NCBI RefSeq assembly: GCF_020520425.1
Contig: NC_079489.1
Span: 87,597,810 to 87,661,809, forward strand
Source of the DNA: Spinacia oleracea
Taxonomy: Eukaryota; Streptophyta; Magnoliopsida; Caryophyllales; Amaranthaceae
Direction of reading: 5' to 3'
DNA length: 64,000 nt
Shown: positions 1-14,700 of the stretch, piece after piece
How positions within the stretch are numbered: position 1 is the first letter of the stretch
Layout of the letters: each line of letters opens with the position of its first letter
Notes under the pieces: model-generated
Databases searched by the model: none
Told to the model about the DNA's origin: nothing
What the model saw: only the letters and a program-made list of their open reading frames with translations
Translations under genes and position numbers: made by a program

Positions 1-1673
1 TGTTTCCTAGATTATTTAACAGAACAGTTGCTTAATTGACTTGAAATTAGAAATTGTAGCAACATTATATTTGTTTCTTGCAGAAAGGATAGCTTACAAA
101 AATCTCAAAATCTGGTCAACTGTTGAATCTGAACTCAACAATGTGTTTATACTGTCTTTGAATTTTTGGTCTGCCAATATCTTCTACATAAAATTAAGGG
201 AAAAAAAATGCAGAGTAGATATAGATAGCTGGAACAAGAGCATTTAGTCAGCTTTTACAAGATACTGATTTGCCTAGACCTAAATTTGACAATATGTGGG
301 ATTGTGTGGATTCAATAAAGGTATAGATAATGGGTTACATGATAGATATCCAATCTCATCCATATAGACAAAACAAACTGATCAAATCTTAAAAAATGCA
401 ATTAAACCAACAAACAAGAACTCCCCAATATTTTATTTTATTTCTATTTTTCCCTCAATGGGTAGCGGGCCAGCGGCAGCCTGGTAGGAAGGACAAACTA
501 TTTTCTGAAAGAAAGTCACCAGAGAAAAATAGGCATTGTTATATTAGTCAAGAAGCTAATTAACCAGGCTGAGAATACGGTCCTATACTCCTATGCAACC
601 GGAAATTCCAAAATGTACACAATTTCTCATTGACCTTCCACTTCCTCCCTTCCACACTCTTTTGCCATCATATGAAGTCAAAAAGTTGCTGGACAAATGA
701 ATTGTAAACTACTATCCTCAAGTCTCATGAATGAATTGTAAACTATCAGAGAGGAACAGTCTTCCCTAAAAGAAATGTTTGAAGCCTGATATGTACCTCC
801 AGCAACAATAAGAAGTTAAGAACAAGCAGAAAGATAAATATTAGTTGAACATCTGGAAAAAGTACCAAAATCTATTGCATTACAAGTTTGGATCCAGAAA
901 TCAAACCAAAAGGAGAGCCCAATTATACATAATCCAACTAGAAAGACAAACCCAAAGGCCTGTTTTAGCATGTTTCCAAAGTAAAATTAACGGAACAGGG
1001 TTCAAGGAGAGAATCTCGGTTTGCTAACAGTGCCGACTATTTGTTATTGCTAATTGAATCGATCAGTCAACCAACTTTTCTAACCCCCTACTTAATTGTG
1101 TCTTCTCTCACTCCAATAGCTTCTGCCCACCTACAGTCCTCCACTCTCCTCACCTAACCAGAGTCCAGGACTCTAGCACACCATAAATATTACTATTTTG
1201 ACTTTGAGAAGAACATTACTAGCAGAACATCAAACTGAGGCTGGTTCATAATGCTTGCTCTGTAACTTGAGAGTAAAAATCCAGAATCAAAGATACAATT
1301 TTTTATAAACATCAACCTTTATCCTACACATGAAAATCATAGAACTCCATAACTTCAGCACAGTTAAATTTCATAAATTAGCAAAATAGATTTTTCATAC
1401 TAGCAAGTAAATCCAGTTAAATTTCATAAAGGATCAATATACCGCGATCAAACTTTCAAAATTGCATTTTGAGTTATTAGCTTGTTGCTAGATACTCCAT
1501 AGCATTATTCAAAGATTTAAATAACATAAGCAGGAAGGAAACATATGAAAATGTGAACAAATACAGTAAGAAGGTACACACAAAGTCACAGTTTATGCAC
1601 AACTAATGTTTTAATTATGTGCAGACGTGCGGTGCATAGAACAAAATAATGTATCACATGAGACAAAGGATAC
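1..1673. other. Left edge: presumed ORC4 intron or 3' side, no assigned gene
   Basis: No ORC4 exon was recognised here, although the protein should continue past exon 10; the remaining C-terminal exons probably lie left of the window. On the plus strand, about 251-320 reads as an open segment (QLLQDTDLPRPKFDNMWDC...) ending at a GT, and about 82-150 also looks exon-like. I could not identify either one. They may be fragments of another gene or element, or chance open frames. The rest is AT-rich and without visible structure. Confidence 0.4.
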
Positions 1674-2694
1674 TCGAAGCTCTTTGTTAAATTCAACAAC
1701 GTAACTCTGTGGAAGGCTCGAATTTACCGGCAAGGATAATAAACACTCCAACAACCTGTGCACAGCCATTTCAACAAAGAGTCACTTTAGCACATGCCAT
1801 GAAATTATAACAGTAGAAGCGATTGTCAATTTAAACTTAGGTGAAAATTACCTTTCTAATTCATCTTTTGAGGGAGGACAAAACAAAAGTTTTCTATGTG
1901 ACAAACGGGATCTAACTCTTTTCTCTAAAAGCTGGTCAGCATCCTACATGTGGAATTGGACACAATATACTGTTTTCAGGGCATTATAAGACTAATACAA
2001 CGAATAATAATATTCTGTGTTTCTTCTATGTTCAGATGAGATGTATTGATAAAAAAAACATTGTGAAAAATCTTTTACCCTAACATCCCCCTACAATTTA
2101 TCTCATACTTATTATATGCGTAAAAATTAAGGCAAACAAGGGGAGTAAGTGAAAGTTTGGTAACAAGTGGGGAAATAAGTGGCTATTAACTTCTCAACGA
2201 TGCTAATGGAATAGATCTCATATTAAAATATAGAAAGTGGATAAATCGGTGGACCAAATAGGAATATAATATAAATTCTTTGTTAAAAATGGAATAAAGC
2301 AAAAGTGTAAAGAACATTAAGGGAAAAGACTAATGGGGAAAGCGTAAAGAACATTTAGGAACAGAGGTAGTATGCAATTTTAGTCGTTACAATTAAATAA
2401 CAAACTTACAACTAACCAAATGCTCTTGTAATATTATTTTGATCCAGGAGTAATTCAATGTCTATGTTTTCCTAGAACTAAAAAAGAAATTTGTATGGGA
2501 TGCCCTACGGCAGGCCGGTAGAGAACCCGCTACCAAAAGTAATACTTCAAGTACGCATAAATAAAATAAGCCCCGGTCGTCACTAGGGCAAGATATGATC
2601 CAATCAGCCCGCTATTGGCAGATTGGAATATATCAGACCCGAATAACAAGGGCCATGATCTGACGGGTCAAAGGTTGTACCATCCGGGTCACCC

Positions 2695-2747
<53 letters not shown>

Positions 2748-5700
2748 CATATATATGTATGTATATGTATATGGATCCTTATTAATAGTCAAAGGTACGT
2801 AAACACCACCTATTGTTCTTGTTAGCATTTGTTACAGAGCAATCTGCATTCACTCACTTAAGCATCGGAAGGGAAATTCTCAGATCACCCCCGAGGCTAG
2901 TTAACTCTTTTACTGTGAAGAACGTAGTTAGCATACCTTCTTCACAAGATCGGACCGACTCCAACAAACCGGGACAAGATTGTTTAATGAAAAAAGACTC
3001 ATCAACAAACTAAAAAAGTTTGAAATCCGGTTAATGAGTTTAAAAGTTAAAATTATCTTTTCCTAAATAGCTCCATAAACAATTAACAAAATAAAAATGG
3101 GAATTTTTTTTCCTTTGATGTACATGAAATTATTACTACACAGAAGCAACATAGAGTCAAGACTTTTATAATAATGTCCGGATATAGTTTCTATATTTAC
3201 GACCAAAAATTGTGTTACACATACAATTTCTGCATAAAATGTAGCATAAGGTACTAAGAAAAATATTACACTATACCTCAAGATAACCATGTTACATTTA
3301 AAACTTCCAAAAAAGACTTTGATACTTGGATTGGTGGATTTTAAATTTAATGAGTTTACCAGTTCCCAAAAGGAAAGAAAGTTTTTTGAAAGGAAATCAA
3401 CTTTACACAAGATGACTTTCTCCAAAACAACCAAACAATACAAGAAAACGGTCATTTTCCGACTGAAATATCCGACTGAGAGAAAAGTAGTCGGAAAATA
3501 TTTAATTTACAGACAAAATAAGAGGTGGTCGTTAAATTTAATTATTGCCGACTAATTTTATACCAGTTTTGTATCTTTTATAAGAAAGAAAAAATCATCA
3601 CTGAAAAAATCTAATTATATAACAATAATAATTAATTCAAGACAAACGTGGGTATGAAAAAGTACTTCCATCTTTCTCAATAAGTCAATAAGGATAAGAT
3701 CATGTGCTGGGAAAAAGAAAAATCTTACAAACGCATACCAATCTACAACTAATGCCGATTATAATAGCTTGCGATGTCACAGATTGCATTGCGTCTAACA
3801 AGCTATAAAGTAACCGTTGCTTACCCTGCAAAGTGTAAAACAAAAGCAAAATGTACAAAATGAGTCACTTGATATTTCACAACAAATGAGTAAAATATTC
3901 TCGAATCCTCGATATAAGGAATTAGGAAGGCAACTATCAAAAAATAAAAGGAAATCGGAAAGCATGCTATACCACACTTTTTTTCCCAAAAGAGAAGAAT
4001 ATCTTCAAGACTACAGCAAAGAAGTTAGAAGAAGATAAAAGCATACCTGAGCAAATAAATCAAATTCGTCCAGCACAATAACAATTGTCTTATGTGCCAA
4101 CCCACACTCTCTGAAAGAAACCACAAAAAGTAAAAAGATTTAATTGTATATTCATTCTAAAGGCATACGTTGACCATTAATTTCTACTAGTAATTTAAGG
4201 AAACAGGAAACTATATGGAAGTGACCTCTTCTAGATATTAGGCACTCACCGTAACATACTAATGACAAATTGAGTGTTGTCGTCAAAAGAAGCCTGATCA
4301 TAAGCCAATCACTTGAATAATTGTTTTATATTCTCAATTGGGAATCAAAGCAGCATCAAATAGTAGAGATATATGCAGTTTACCATTTTTGAGAACAACA
4401 ACTGATGTTCCACGCATAATTGCCTGGCGATTTCCTATACAGTAAACAGTCCTATCAAATAATACTATTATAAGGAGAACCTCAAAGCAGAGACAAACAT
4501 AGACGACTCAAAAGTTATAAAAACTCAGACAACATCCAAAGAAGACTGAAAATGCAAAACAGAGAAACAGTAAATATATAGATCTAGATGCATATCTAAT
4601 TAGACGTACCTGGTATAAATTAGCAAATTAGCTTCAAGTAACATTGTAATTTCTTACCAAATAACAATCAACATACATTATTATCAACGCGGTAAACATA
4701 CTGATCTAAATGCATAAATTAATTAAACGTAGAAATTAAAAGAAAAAGTTGCTTCAAGTAACATAGTAATTTCTTACCAACACAAATAACAATCAAGTAT
4801 CAACATATTCATTATTTAAAATACACAAAGTCCTCAATCCATGGAGCCATGCTTGTCGTTATCTATACAAAGTATCATGCCAAAACAATACTCTTGTGCC
4901 ATCCTTACCATAAAACTAACCCCATACTTAAACCGCTTCAACCCAGATAATTTTTCTAGCACACTAATACTATGATGGTAAGAGTTGATTTTTCTCCACC
5001 AACCCAGTTTCTCTACTCTATACTTGGCAGCATTCGTTTTTTGGTTAATAAAGTCCCAAAGCTAATTCACGTAGAAACTTTAATTGATTACTTTATTAGA
5101 GGAAGAAGTTAAAAGCCAAGACCTATCACCTCTTATCTGTTACATATAAGCCAACAATTTATCGCATAAAACTCTGCAAAAAACATGATGTGATGATTAA
5201 ATTGGGACGGAAGGAATATAAAACCTTGTAAGACAATGAGTACAACTTACTTCCACCGGTGCTCTTCTACAATCAATATCACATATGATATGAACTTGGA
5301 ATGATCTTCTAGAGTACAACAACTCAGCGTGAATACTTAAAAAGTGGAGTTGTGAACCTTGTCTCCTTGGCTACATTATGGGTCATTATCCCATATAACT
5401 CCGTACTTGAGGCAACTATCTAATACTTTGTATAACCATCACAAATTCATCTTTTCATGAGGTAGCCGAATTGAATCAAGTTGCAATGACATGCTAATAA
5501 TTTGAGAGGTTCAGAAGATAACAAAACCAAAATACTGGTTTATCTAATCAAACAGGAATTGAAGTAAAAAGTAGAGTAGATAGAGTGCTTAATCTGCAAG
5601 TTCATTATACCAGATCTCAGCTACTGATATAGAATTGTTTTATTGGAGGTAATGTCAATCCCGCCAAAGTGCTGCAGGATGCTCAAGTGTTGGCAAACAT

Positions 5701-8700
5701 GAATGCTTGTGAAGTTGAGATGTTGAGGCAGAATTCTGGCTGTCAGGAATTGGAAGGGCTGAAGTAAACCAGGTGCATAAATACATTTAGGAAGAACTTC
5801 TCAAGAGGCAAAGTCACCAGTCTTTGTTATAGATGGAGCAAGGAAGGAGAGGGGTGGTGCCTGAACTGCTGTACCAACCATATCCTGATCGCATAGTGGG
5901 AGAAGAGGGGTGGTGCCTGAACTGCTATACCAAACTCAGCATTCCAGGTGGAAGCAAGAGCCATTTTGGATGTTCTGAAATGAGAAAGGGAGCGGAGAAC
6001 AGAGGTTTACCTGAGTTCACGGATAGCTTAATAAGGTCGTACTGTACACAAGGCTCCCGCTATTTAGTGTAGGGTATTGAGAAAGTCCAAATGTACCCTT
6101 TTTCATAAAGAGGTTGTTCCCGAGTATCGAACCCGCAACCTAGAGGAAAACAAGTAGATACTAGATCGTCTCTCCAAGGCACAACCATCTTCACTCACAG
6201 CTTAATCAATCGTAATATCGTTACTCCAGTGCCTTCAAAGAGGCTCCCATAACAATTGGGGTACCGGGGGGGGGGGGGGGTGTCAGACGTACCCTGCAAT
6301 TGAAGAGAGGTTGTTTCCAAATTAACCCATAAGCGATAACTGAACGACCATCTTCTATTTCATGGAAAAGAAGCAAAGAGGTTTAAATCATAATTAGAGA
6401 CCTCCGGTGGAAGCTAATCATCTAGTCGACATGTCGGGGATCGAGATGGTCGCATGCACAAGGTCACAAATCGCGATTGGGATGGTTCCCAAAGAATTAG
6501 TCTATCTAGCCCAGAGTTACCAGATTCGTGGTTTGCTTCGGTACGGGTTCGCGTTGGCTGAATTTAGGTTCGCTAGAGGGATGTGAAACCTTTTTTTTTT
6601 TGTTTTGAATTTTTTTTGTCATTGCAATATAACCTTGTCATTAGAATTGAGGCCTAAGATTTTGATTAATAAAAGCATGTTGAACTGTCGGAACTTCTTA
6701 TGCACATTTATTCACAAAGTAAGGACAAGATCAAATATTATAAAGGTTTCCGTAAATTACTATGCTCAAATAACACAACCAAAATATAACATCAACTAAA
6801 TCAAATTCCATAGAAAAAAAGACAAAAAACAAAGAACATGAAACAAAGAAGTTGAAATAAGGAGTATTTCAAAAATAAAAATAAAATATAACCATTAAGT
6901 GCATATTAATTCTACTTTTTCTTCCCCTTTTGACTTTTGTCTTTAGACTTGCTTCCACTTTTATTCTTTTATATGGGTTCTCTAGTATCATGACACCCTC
7001 TTCATCTTCAACATTTGTAGTATCCAATCCGGCCCATCTCATGTCCTCTAATTCTATAGGTGATTCCTCTAAGACAAGAATTTTCGGGATTATTATCCCA
7101 TTTTCTAAAGGGACCTTGCTTGTAGCTTCCAGAGAACCTTGACAAAAGACAAAGATTAGAATTGATGTAAACTAACTTGTCCTTTGTTGAACAATTTAAT
7201 TTGTTTCTTTACAAACTATGAAAATGCCCATATTTACAACCTACTAATGGGTTGAGCTAACACCTTCCTTAGCCACCTCTGCTAATTCTGGAGTTTGCTA
7301 TCCATACATAGACCACCAATCAATGGCTTCCATAGAGATATATGTGCTTGTGGTAGTGAGTATATTCATTTCTTCTATTGAAATTCAACAAATTGATCAC
7401 ACAACATTTTTCTTCATATTTGTCTTCGGTTATTTTCCTAAATGCTTCGATACAACCCATAACCACCTCTTTATCAAGATTAGATGCCCTTCTAGTATAA
7501 CCCCCGGAAGCAAGAGATTCTATGTAAATCTAATCATAAAATCGAGGTGAAATAGTGAAACCTAAGCAATGAAGAGGAATGATCATCTTATTCCACCTTG
7601 TTACCAATATTGTTTCTTCCTTAGCAAAATCAGTTTCATATTTGCCATTACTCATAATATCTTTTATTTCAACAATCATGTTATCCATTCTCTCATATAT
7701 CTCCCTCGTCTTAGGACCATCACCATCACAAACTTCAGTAGGTTGTAAAGTGGTATGGTGATTGTTACAATTTCTTGAGCTTCACTCCAAAAATGTGGAT
7801 CTTGAATAGTATGTGTCATCGATTCACCCATAACTCTTGTATTTGCATCTTGTTTCGCCAACCACTCTTTGCATGCCTTGAAGACAATGATAGTTTCGAG
7901 CTATGAAGCACAGGTACTTCCATTAGAAAGGATATCGGTACCGGGCACCTTGTGGGTACGGGTATTGTACGGGTACTCAAGGAAACGTCCCAGATTCGTT
8001 TATTACCCCATGTTTTGATGGAGACGTTAGTTTATGCTTGGAACCATCGGATTCATCTTCTTCACTTTCGAATCCCACATTTTCATCCGTGGATAATTTG
8101 GAATTATGAGCATCTTATACTTCAATTGTTTGTTGACTTTGTTGACCGACCTTTTTTCCCCAAAAGCCATGTTTGTTAAATGTAGAGAAAAAGGAATTAG
8201 ATAGAAACGATATTGGGTGCCCTAGATTGGTTATATCATTATGTAGGTGAGAAGTTTCTTAGTTGCCTTAAACCGGAGTGAAATCATCTTTCTAATTTAA
8301 TCAAATACTGGAATCAGCCTTTTTTTTTTACTTCTGATTCATTATACTATGCCCTCTTTAAAGATTTTTTTTCCTTATTTTATTGGGTGTATTGACTTTA
8401 TTACTCTTCACTGAACCAGTTCCATGGGATTTGGTGATTTGCATATAATTTGCACATACTTTTACTCGTTTTGCATATAATTTACTAATTTAGAATGATA
8501 TGCATATAATTTGCTTTTTTGAAATGATTTGCGTATTGTTACATATCATTAAAAAAAATTATTAAAAAAAATACATGTAAATATTTAATAACTTCGTACA
8601 CATCGGTCAATTGATATCGATCGGGCTAACATATACTCAATCGGTTATATCGTATTTTGTAACACCCGATCGATAATTTATTAGTAAAGATCATCATCTA

Positions 8701-11700
8701 TAGGTCTATATTTTAATTTCATAACATTCGACTCGGTCGGCCATTATACTCAAATCGGTTAATATTGTATTTCTTAACAGTAGATCGATAATATCTAGTA
8801 AAGATCATCATATCGATAGGTCTAACATATACTCAATCGGTTAATATTATTTTTCGTAACACTCTATCAATAATTTTGTAGTAAAGACCATCATATCGAT
8901 CGGTCTATATTTTAATCTCATAGCACTCGGTCGGTCTATATACTCAATCTGTTAAATATTATATTACGTAAAATTGATCGATAATATCTAGTAATGATCA
9001 TCATATTTGTCGGTATAACAATCGGTTAATATTTTATTTCATAACACTCGATTGATAATTTACTAGTAAAGATCACCATATCTATCGGTCTATATTTTAA
9101 TTTCATAACACTCAGTTGGTCAATATACTAGTAACATATCTGAACTAATATTATCATAGTTTATGCTTATCAACTTATCTAGAACTATTTAGACATATCT
9201 GAACTTATTCGAACTTATCAACACTTATCTAAACTAATTTATACGTATTCAAACTTATATGAACTTATTTCAACTTATCTGAAATTATCTAAACTAAATT
9301 AAACTTATGTGAATTTATATGAGCTTATCTAACTTATCCGAACTTAAATAAACTAATTCGAACTTATCGAACTTATAATAACTTTTTAAACTATCTATAC
9401 TTATTACTTATTTGAACCAATATGAGCTTATTTTAAACTATTCAGACTTATATGAACTTATCTGAACTTATATTAAATAAATTCTATATGTGATATATGT
9501 ATTATTTACAGTGTTTTTACCCCCTGTACCTTAGTACTATTTTGCGTTAAATGAGTTCTTATGAGCCATTTTTAGTACTAATATGTGTTGTGTGGTGTGG
9601 CTTAAGATTTCAGATCGTTTGAAGGGAAATTGGCCTTTTTAGGCTCGTTTCGTGATATTACGGGCCACTACACGATCCCTAAGTAGGTTGGGGATGCTCA
9701 TTGTCAACTCTTGGGAGCCAAGGATGTTCATGTTTGAGCCCCAAAGAGTTAGACTCGGTGTTTAAGATGAAGAAGGCCGCGTCGAGCCGGCCGCCCTGCA
9801 ACTTGTTTTTGCTCTTTTGTCTTCCCCTTTAAACCGGGCGAGCAAAGGGACTAATTCCCAATTCAGCACGCTCCCGATCGGGCGCCATTCGCCCGGTGTC
9901 CATCTGGCGCTGGGCTCGACAACATTTCCAAGGGTAGCCATCCGCCCATCGAGCGAGAGTTAAACTTTTGGAACGCGTCCGATCAGGCGCCCGCCGCCGG
10001 GCGCCCATCGGGCGCCTACTCTGCAGCAATTTTAGAAGGATTTAAATTCGCCGGGCAGGTTGCGAGTTGTTCGCCCGATTGGGTGGCCCAATGCCCGATC
10101 GGGCGACGACAACCAGGGGCGCGTTTCCTTTAAGTTTATTCCCGGTTTTTGTTTTGTTTTATGGGCAAGACTATAATATTTAGCCCTTAGTTCATTGTAA
10201 GACATCTAATTTTCAGCATTTAGTTTATTTTGCACTTAATTTTATTCTCTCAAAACTTATTACAAACACTTAGTATTATTTCAATTAAAGATTCAAGCTT
10301 TCATTTATTTTTCCTGGTTCTCCGATTAGGTATTGATTCAATTCTCAACCTTGTTATTTGTTTTCCAATTAGTTGCTTTATTTTATTATTCACTTTAATT
10401 ATGTTATTAAATATTATTGTTTTGCTTGCTTCAATCATGAGTGAGTAGTTTTAATCTAGGGTTTTGGGAATCCATGGACTAATATGAAGGGATGAACTAT
10501 TATTGTTAATTGTTGGTATTGTTGATTGATTTCCTATTGATTGATTTCATGTTCTATGCGATTAGATTTGCGCAGGTTTAATTGTATTAGTCTAGCATTA
10601 TCAAGTTAAGATTCGAGAGATGCAATTTGATGTTTAGACTTGTTTCAATAGGTAGAATTGGGGTTAATAAATAGCGAGAGCCTGTTAATTCCAAGTCTAT
10701 GATTAGTATGGATTCGAGAGAGCATGCTAGTCTGATTAATCGTTTCATTGATTATTAGTGATTGTTTATCATCCCTGATTATTGTTCATTGGTGAACCTA
10801 TACCCTAGGCCTTTTATTATTGATTTTCTCATTGTTTAACTATTGTCGTAGTTTAATTATTCAAACCAAACCAAATTTCTGTTTCCGATAGTCTAGACCT
10901 TGTTTTTAACAGTAGAAAGAACGTTGTTTCCCTGTGGATACGATCCCTACTTCCCTTACTATATTTTAGTCGGTGAATGCTAGGTTTATCTTTGATAGGA
11001 GTACGATTTAGCCTGTCAATATGCTTATCATCTTATCCGAAACTTTCCAGTTTTAGTGTGTTACAAGTAATATTTCCATTTTATGAAAGTGTTGCATGTA
11101 CAAAAAAAACCTAGAGGAATTAAGAAATAAGTCAAAAATAGTGGAGTCGGACATTATACATTATTGTATTATAGGATGGTACCAAAATCCAAATTGATCG
11201 ATTGATCAGTTTACATATAATTATAGGTCCTTGTACAGAGATCAAAAATTATATATATGTATTGCAATTGCCTCGAGTTGTTACATGTCGTAAACCTTTG
11301 TCAAATCTAGAAATATTAAATATAACAATGTAATTGGATGGAATTTAAAAATATACAAATATTAGAAGCATTATTGTTTACCACGTATGACATATGAATA
11401 CCAAACAAAGTTTTGGACATGAAATTTTATTTCCTTAGTTAGTAACAACAAATATGGCATATTTTATTACAAGTTCACCTCACGCTAATACAATTTGGCA
11501 TATTTGACGTTTCTTTTAATTGTTATGTTTCCTTTTTGTTTCATTTGGTCATCCTAAAGAATATCTTTTAGATTCATCTTTGAACTTAAATATTACATAA
11601 AATACTAAGTTCAAAACGAATTATTTGGTCGTCTAAACATTATATATTCAAGTTTGTTGGGGTGGTGGTTCTTGGCTTAATTGGAGTTTTTATACGGAGG

Positions 11701-14700
11701 TAAGGTTTTGGTTGTTAGTGTTTGGATCTATAATGGATCCTTGGTTTAGTAATGATTCCTATGTTGAAGGGTGAAGAATTCGTACCCAACACCCCCCTGG
11801 TCCCTACTTCTCCCAAAACTCCACCTCGACCTCCTCTCAATAATGATGCCTCTTGTTGGATTTCGTTTGTCGGCTCCGATCCACTGCCTCCGTAGCCGCT
11901 AGTGGTGCCGGAAACTCCAAAACACAAGAGGTTCATCCTTTAACCAGAGAGGATAAAGAGAAACAGAAAGAAGGTTTGCTTGATGAACAACTTTGGTAAA
12001 GGGAAAATTCAAGTGCCTTTCAAAGAGAAAGATGAAAAGGTGGACGATGATTTTGGGCTCAACAAATAATATTGTTCCTGATTGAAGAGGTTCTTCCCTC
12101 CGGGTTATGTTCCCGGTGATGGCCATGAAATGCTAAAGTTGTTAGTCTCCTCTTGTTTTGGCATTGTTCGTTATCGTGATTCATAGTTGACAAATAATGT
12201 TTGTGTAGTTACTCCGTATATTTCAAAGTACGAAGTGTAATATGCGATAAAAATAACAATACTACCTCGTTTTTTTTTGTTCCCATTTACCGTAGACTCT
12301 TGTTTCAAGTAGTATTGAGTGATTGTAAGAAAAAGGTGGAAAAAAATAAGAGAGATGTAGTAAATTAATAAGCTATAATGGCTTAAATAGGAGAGAGATG
12401 ATGAAAAGGTGGTGTAATTATTATGGGGAAAAGGGGTAACATGGTAAAAATGATTGCCAGAAATAGAATAAAGTAGTAGATAAAACAAAAACAAAAAAGC
12501 ACCTCTTTTTACAAAGTGGATACATAAAAAACGGAGGGAGTTTTAAAGTTGATGTTCATTTTGGCTAATTGCACAATTGTTAGCAAAGTATGCCAAAAGT
12601 CAGAAGTCAATTGGAAAACAAAAAAAAAAAAAAATAATGGAACTACACAACCCACGTGCAATGCAACAATAGTGAAGAGTTTGATACAAATAATAATAAA
12701 TGAAAACAAATAAAACAAAAAGTACAACACAAAGTAAAAAAATAAAACAAAAATGTACGATACAACATCTTCTTCATCGAGTTGGAGAGTTGCAGCCCGC
12801 ATCCATGGCGTTTAGATTCAACAAGACGAAAGAACAACAAAAACAACAATTGATTATCGCAATCAACATTTTTTTTTTCTCGCCTTCCCTGGCCTTCAAT
12901 TAGTAAAACTAGGGTTTCGGTTTGGTTCGCGAAACGCCGCGAATTGGATCGCCGGAGAACCGTGATCGCTACGGGCGAACCGATTCCAGATTCACGAGGG
13001 TACCCACGAATCTTGTAACGCTAATCTAGCCTATAGCCTAGCTATTAGAAAAGGATCTCTACAAATCAGTAGATTGTAACAATGTGGGTTGAGTTGTTTA
13101 ATGTATTAACCAAGTTGTGACGTGTTAGGAACACGGTAACACGGTCTTAGAAGCAACGTTCGCCTCTCCTATGGTGCAATCGGAAGTGGCGTTGCTCCCA
13201 CCGAGCTATTCCCCCTAATGTGCACTAAAATAAGGGAAATTATGAACTCATAATAATGCTCAAAAGTAAGAAGGGAAAATCAATAAAGAAGAGAGGAAAA
13301 TATGATACAACAAAAGTCTTTTTTCAAAGTCAAAAAAGTCAAAAAATAAATTGTAACTGAAGAGTGATTTGAGGAGAGAATCTGTCAAATAAAATCAGTG
13401 CAATAAACCATAAAGGATAGCTGAGTTGGAGACGTGGAGAAGCACGAAAAATATTTGGGTCTTTCTACGATCTTGGGAAGTCAAAAGAAGCTATTTTGTG
13501 TGTTTGAAGGACAGGTATGGAAGAAACTAAAGTACTAACTCACGTTGTAGAACAAGCAATACCTACTTAGATGATGAGCATCTTTTCCGGACGATATAAT
13601 ACCGGCTTTGGTGGGGCACAAGGGAGGATGACCAGAAATTACATCAGCAAAGTTGGGAAAAACTGTGTTTGCCAAAGGCGATCCGAGGACAAGGATTTCG
13701 AGATCTTAAGTGCTTCAATCAGGCACTTTGGCCAGGTAAGTATTGCGGCTGCATTACAATGATGATACTTTACTACGTTGCATTTTAAAGGCGCAATACT
13801 TTAAGAACATTGAGGTCCTTGAGGGTCACAGGGGTTATGACCCGAGCTACTCATGGAGGAGTATATGGGGTACCAAGTCGTTGCGTGATGATCTTGTATG
13901 GCAAGTTGGGAATGGGTCGAAAATAAATGTGTGGTCCGATCCGGGGCTTGTAAAAGATGGAAAGATCGTATATCCATCACCATTGTGATCGAGTAATATG
14001 GATTCATCACTCTTGATTGTAGCGCATGGGACCATGAGGTAATTCCTAACACCTTTTAAGGTGTGTGCCATTATATTTGCATAATCATTATGTACCAGGT
14101 TGCCTAGTGATGACTTATATTGCGGACAGACGAAGAATGGTGTATATTCCGTTAAATCAAGGTATTCGCTGGCGAGGTTGGGTATGGGTGAAAGTGAATA
14201 TGTGGGGTAGGAGGAGGTATGGCGTGCAATTTGGTGTGTCGATGGCCTTCCAAACTTTGACATTTTCTATGGACTGCTTGCAAAGGTAACATGCCAATGA
14301 AGGAGCGTCTTATGTTTCGTCATATATCGAACAATGCAAATCGCCGATGTGTGGGAATGCAAATGAGACAATTATACACTTCCTTTTTGAATGTGAGGCG
14401 GACTAAACGATATGGCAAGATTGTGATACTGGAAATTATTTGGTCGGTGCTTTTGCTTCTTCGTTTGTGGATCGATGGGTTTGGTTAGCACAAAAATGGA
14501 ATGCTATAGATCTTCCTACGTCATCCGCACTAACGTGGGCTCCCTGGAGGTGTAGAAGCTTGATTTATTTTGAGAATGAGCTTCCTAGAGATTAGTCGTG
14601 CCATGGAGGACTATGCTTCCTATTCCAAGAAGGTGTTCATCTGATTGTGCCTGCTACTAGCACGAGTATTTCCTCGCCTTGGACTTGCCCTCCACAGGGC

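Noticed and set aside
2604..2828. 74-residue frame with YTYIYMYIYIYIERERERER
   Set aside because: It is a translation of the CT/AT microsatellite.
9829..10029. Arginine-rich ORF in the solo LTR
   Set aside because: It derives from repeated GCCCGATCGGGCG palindromes.
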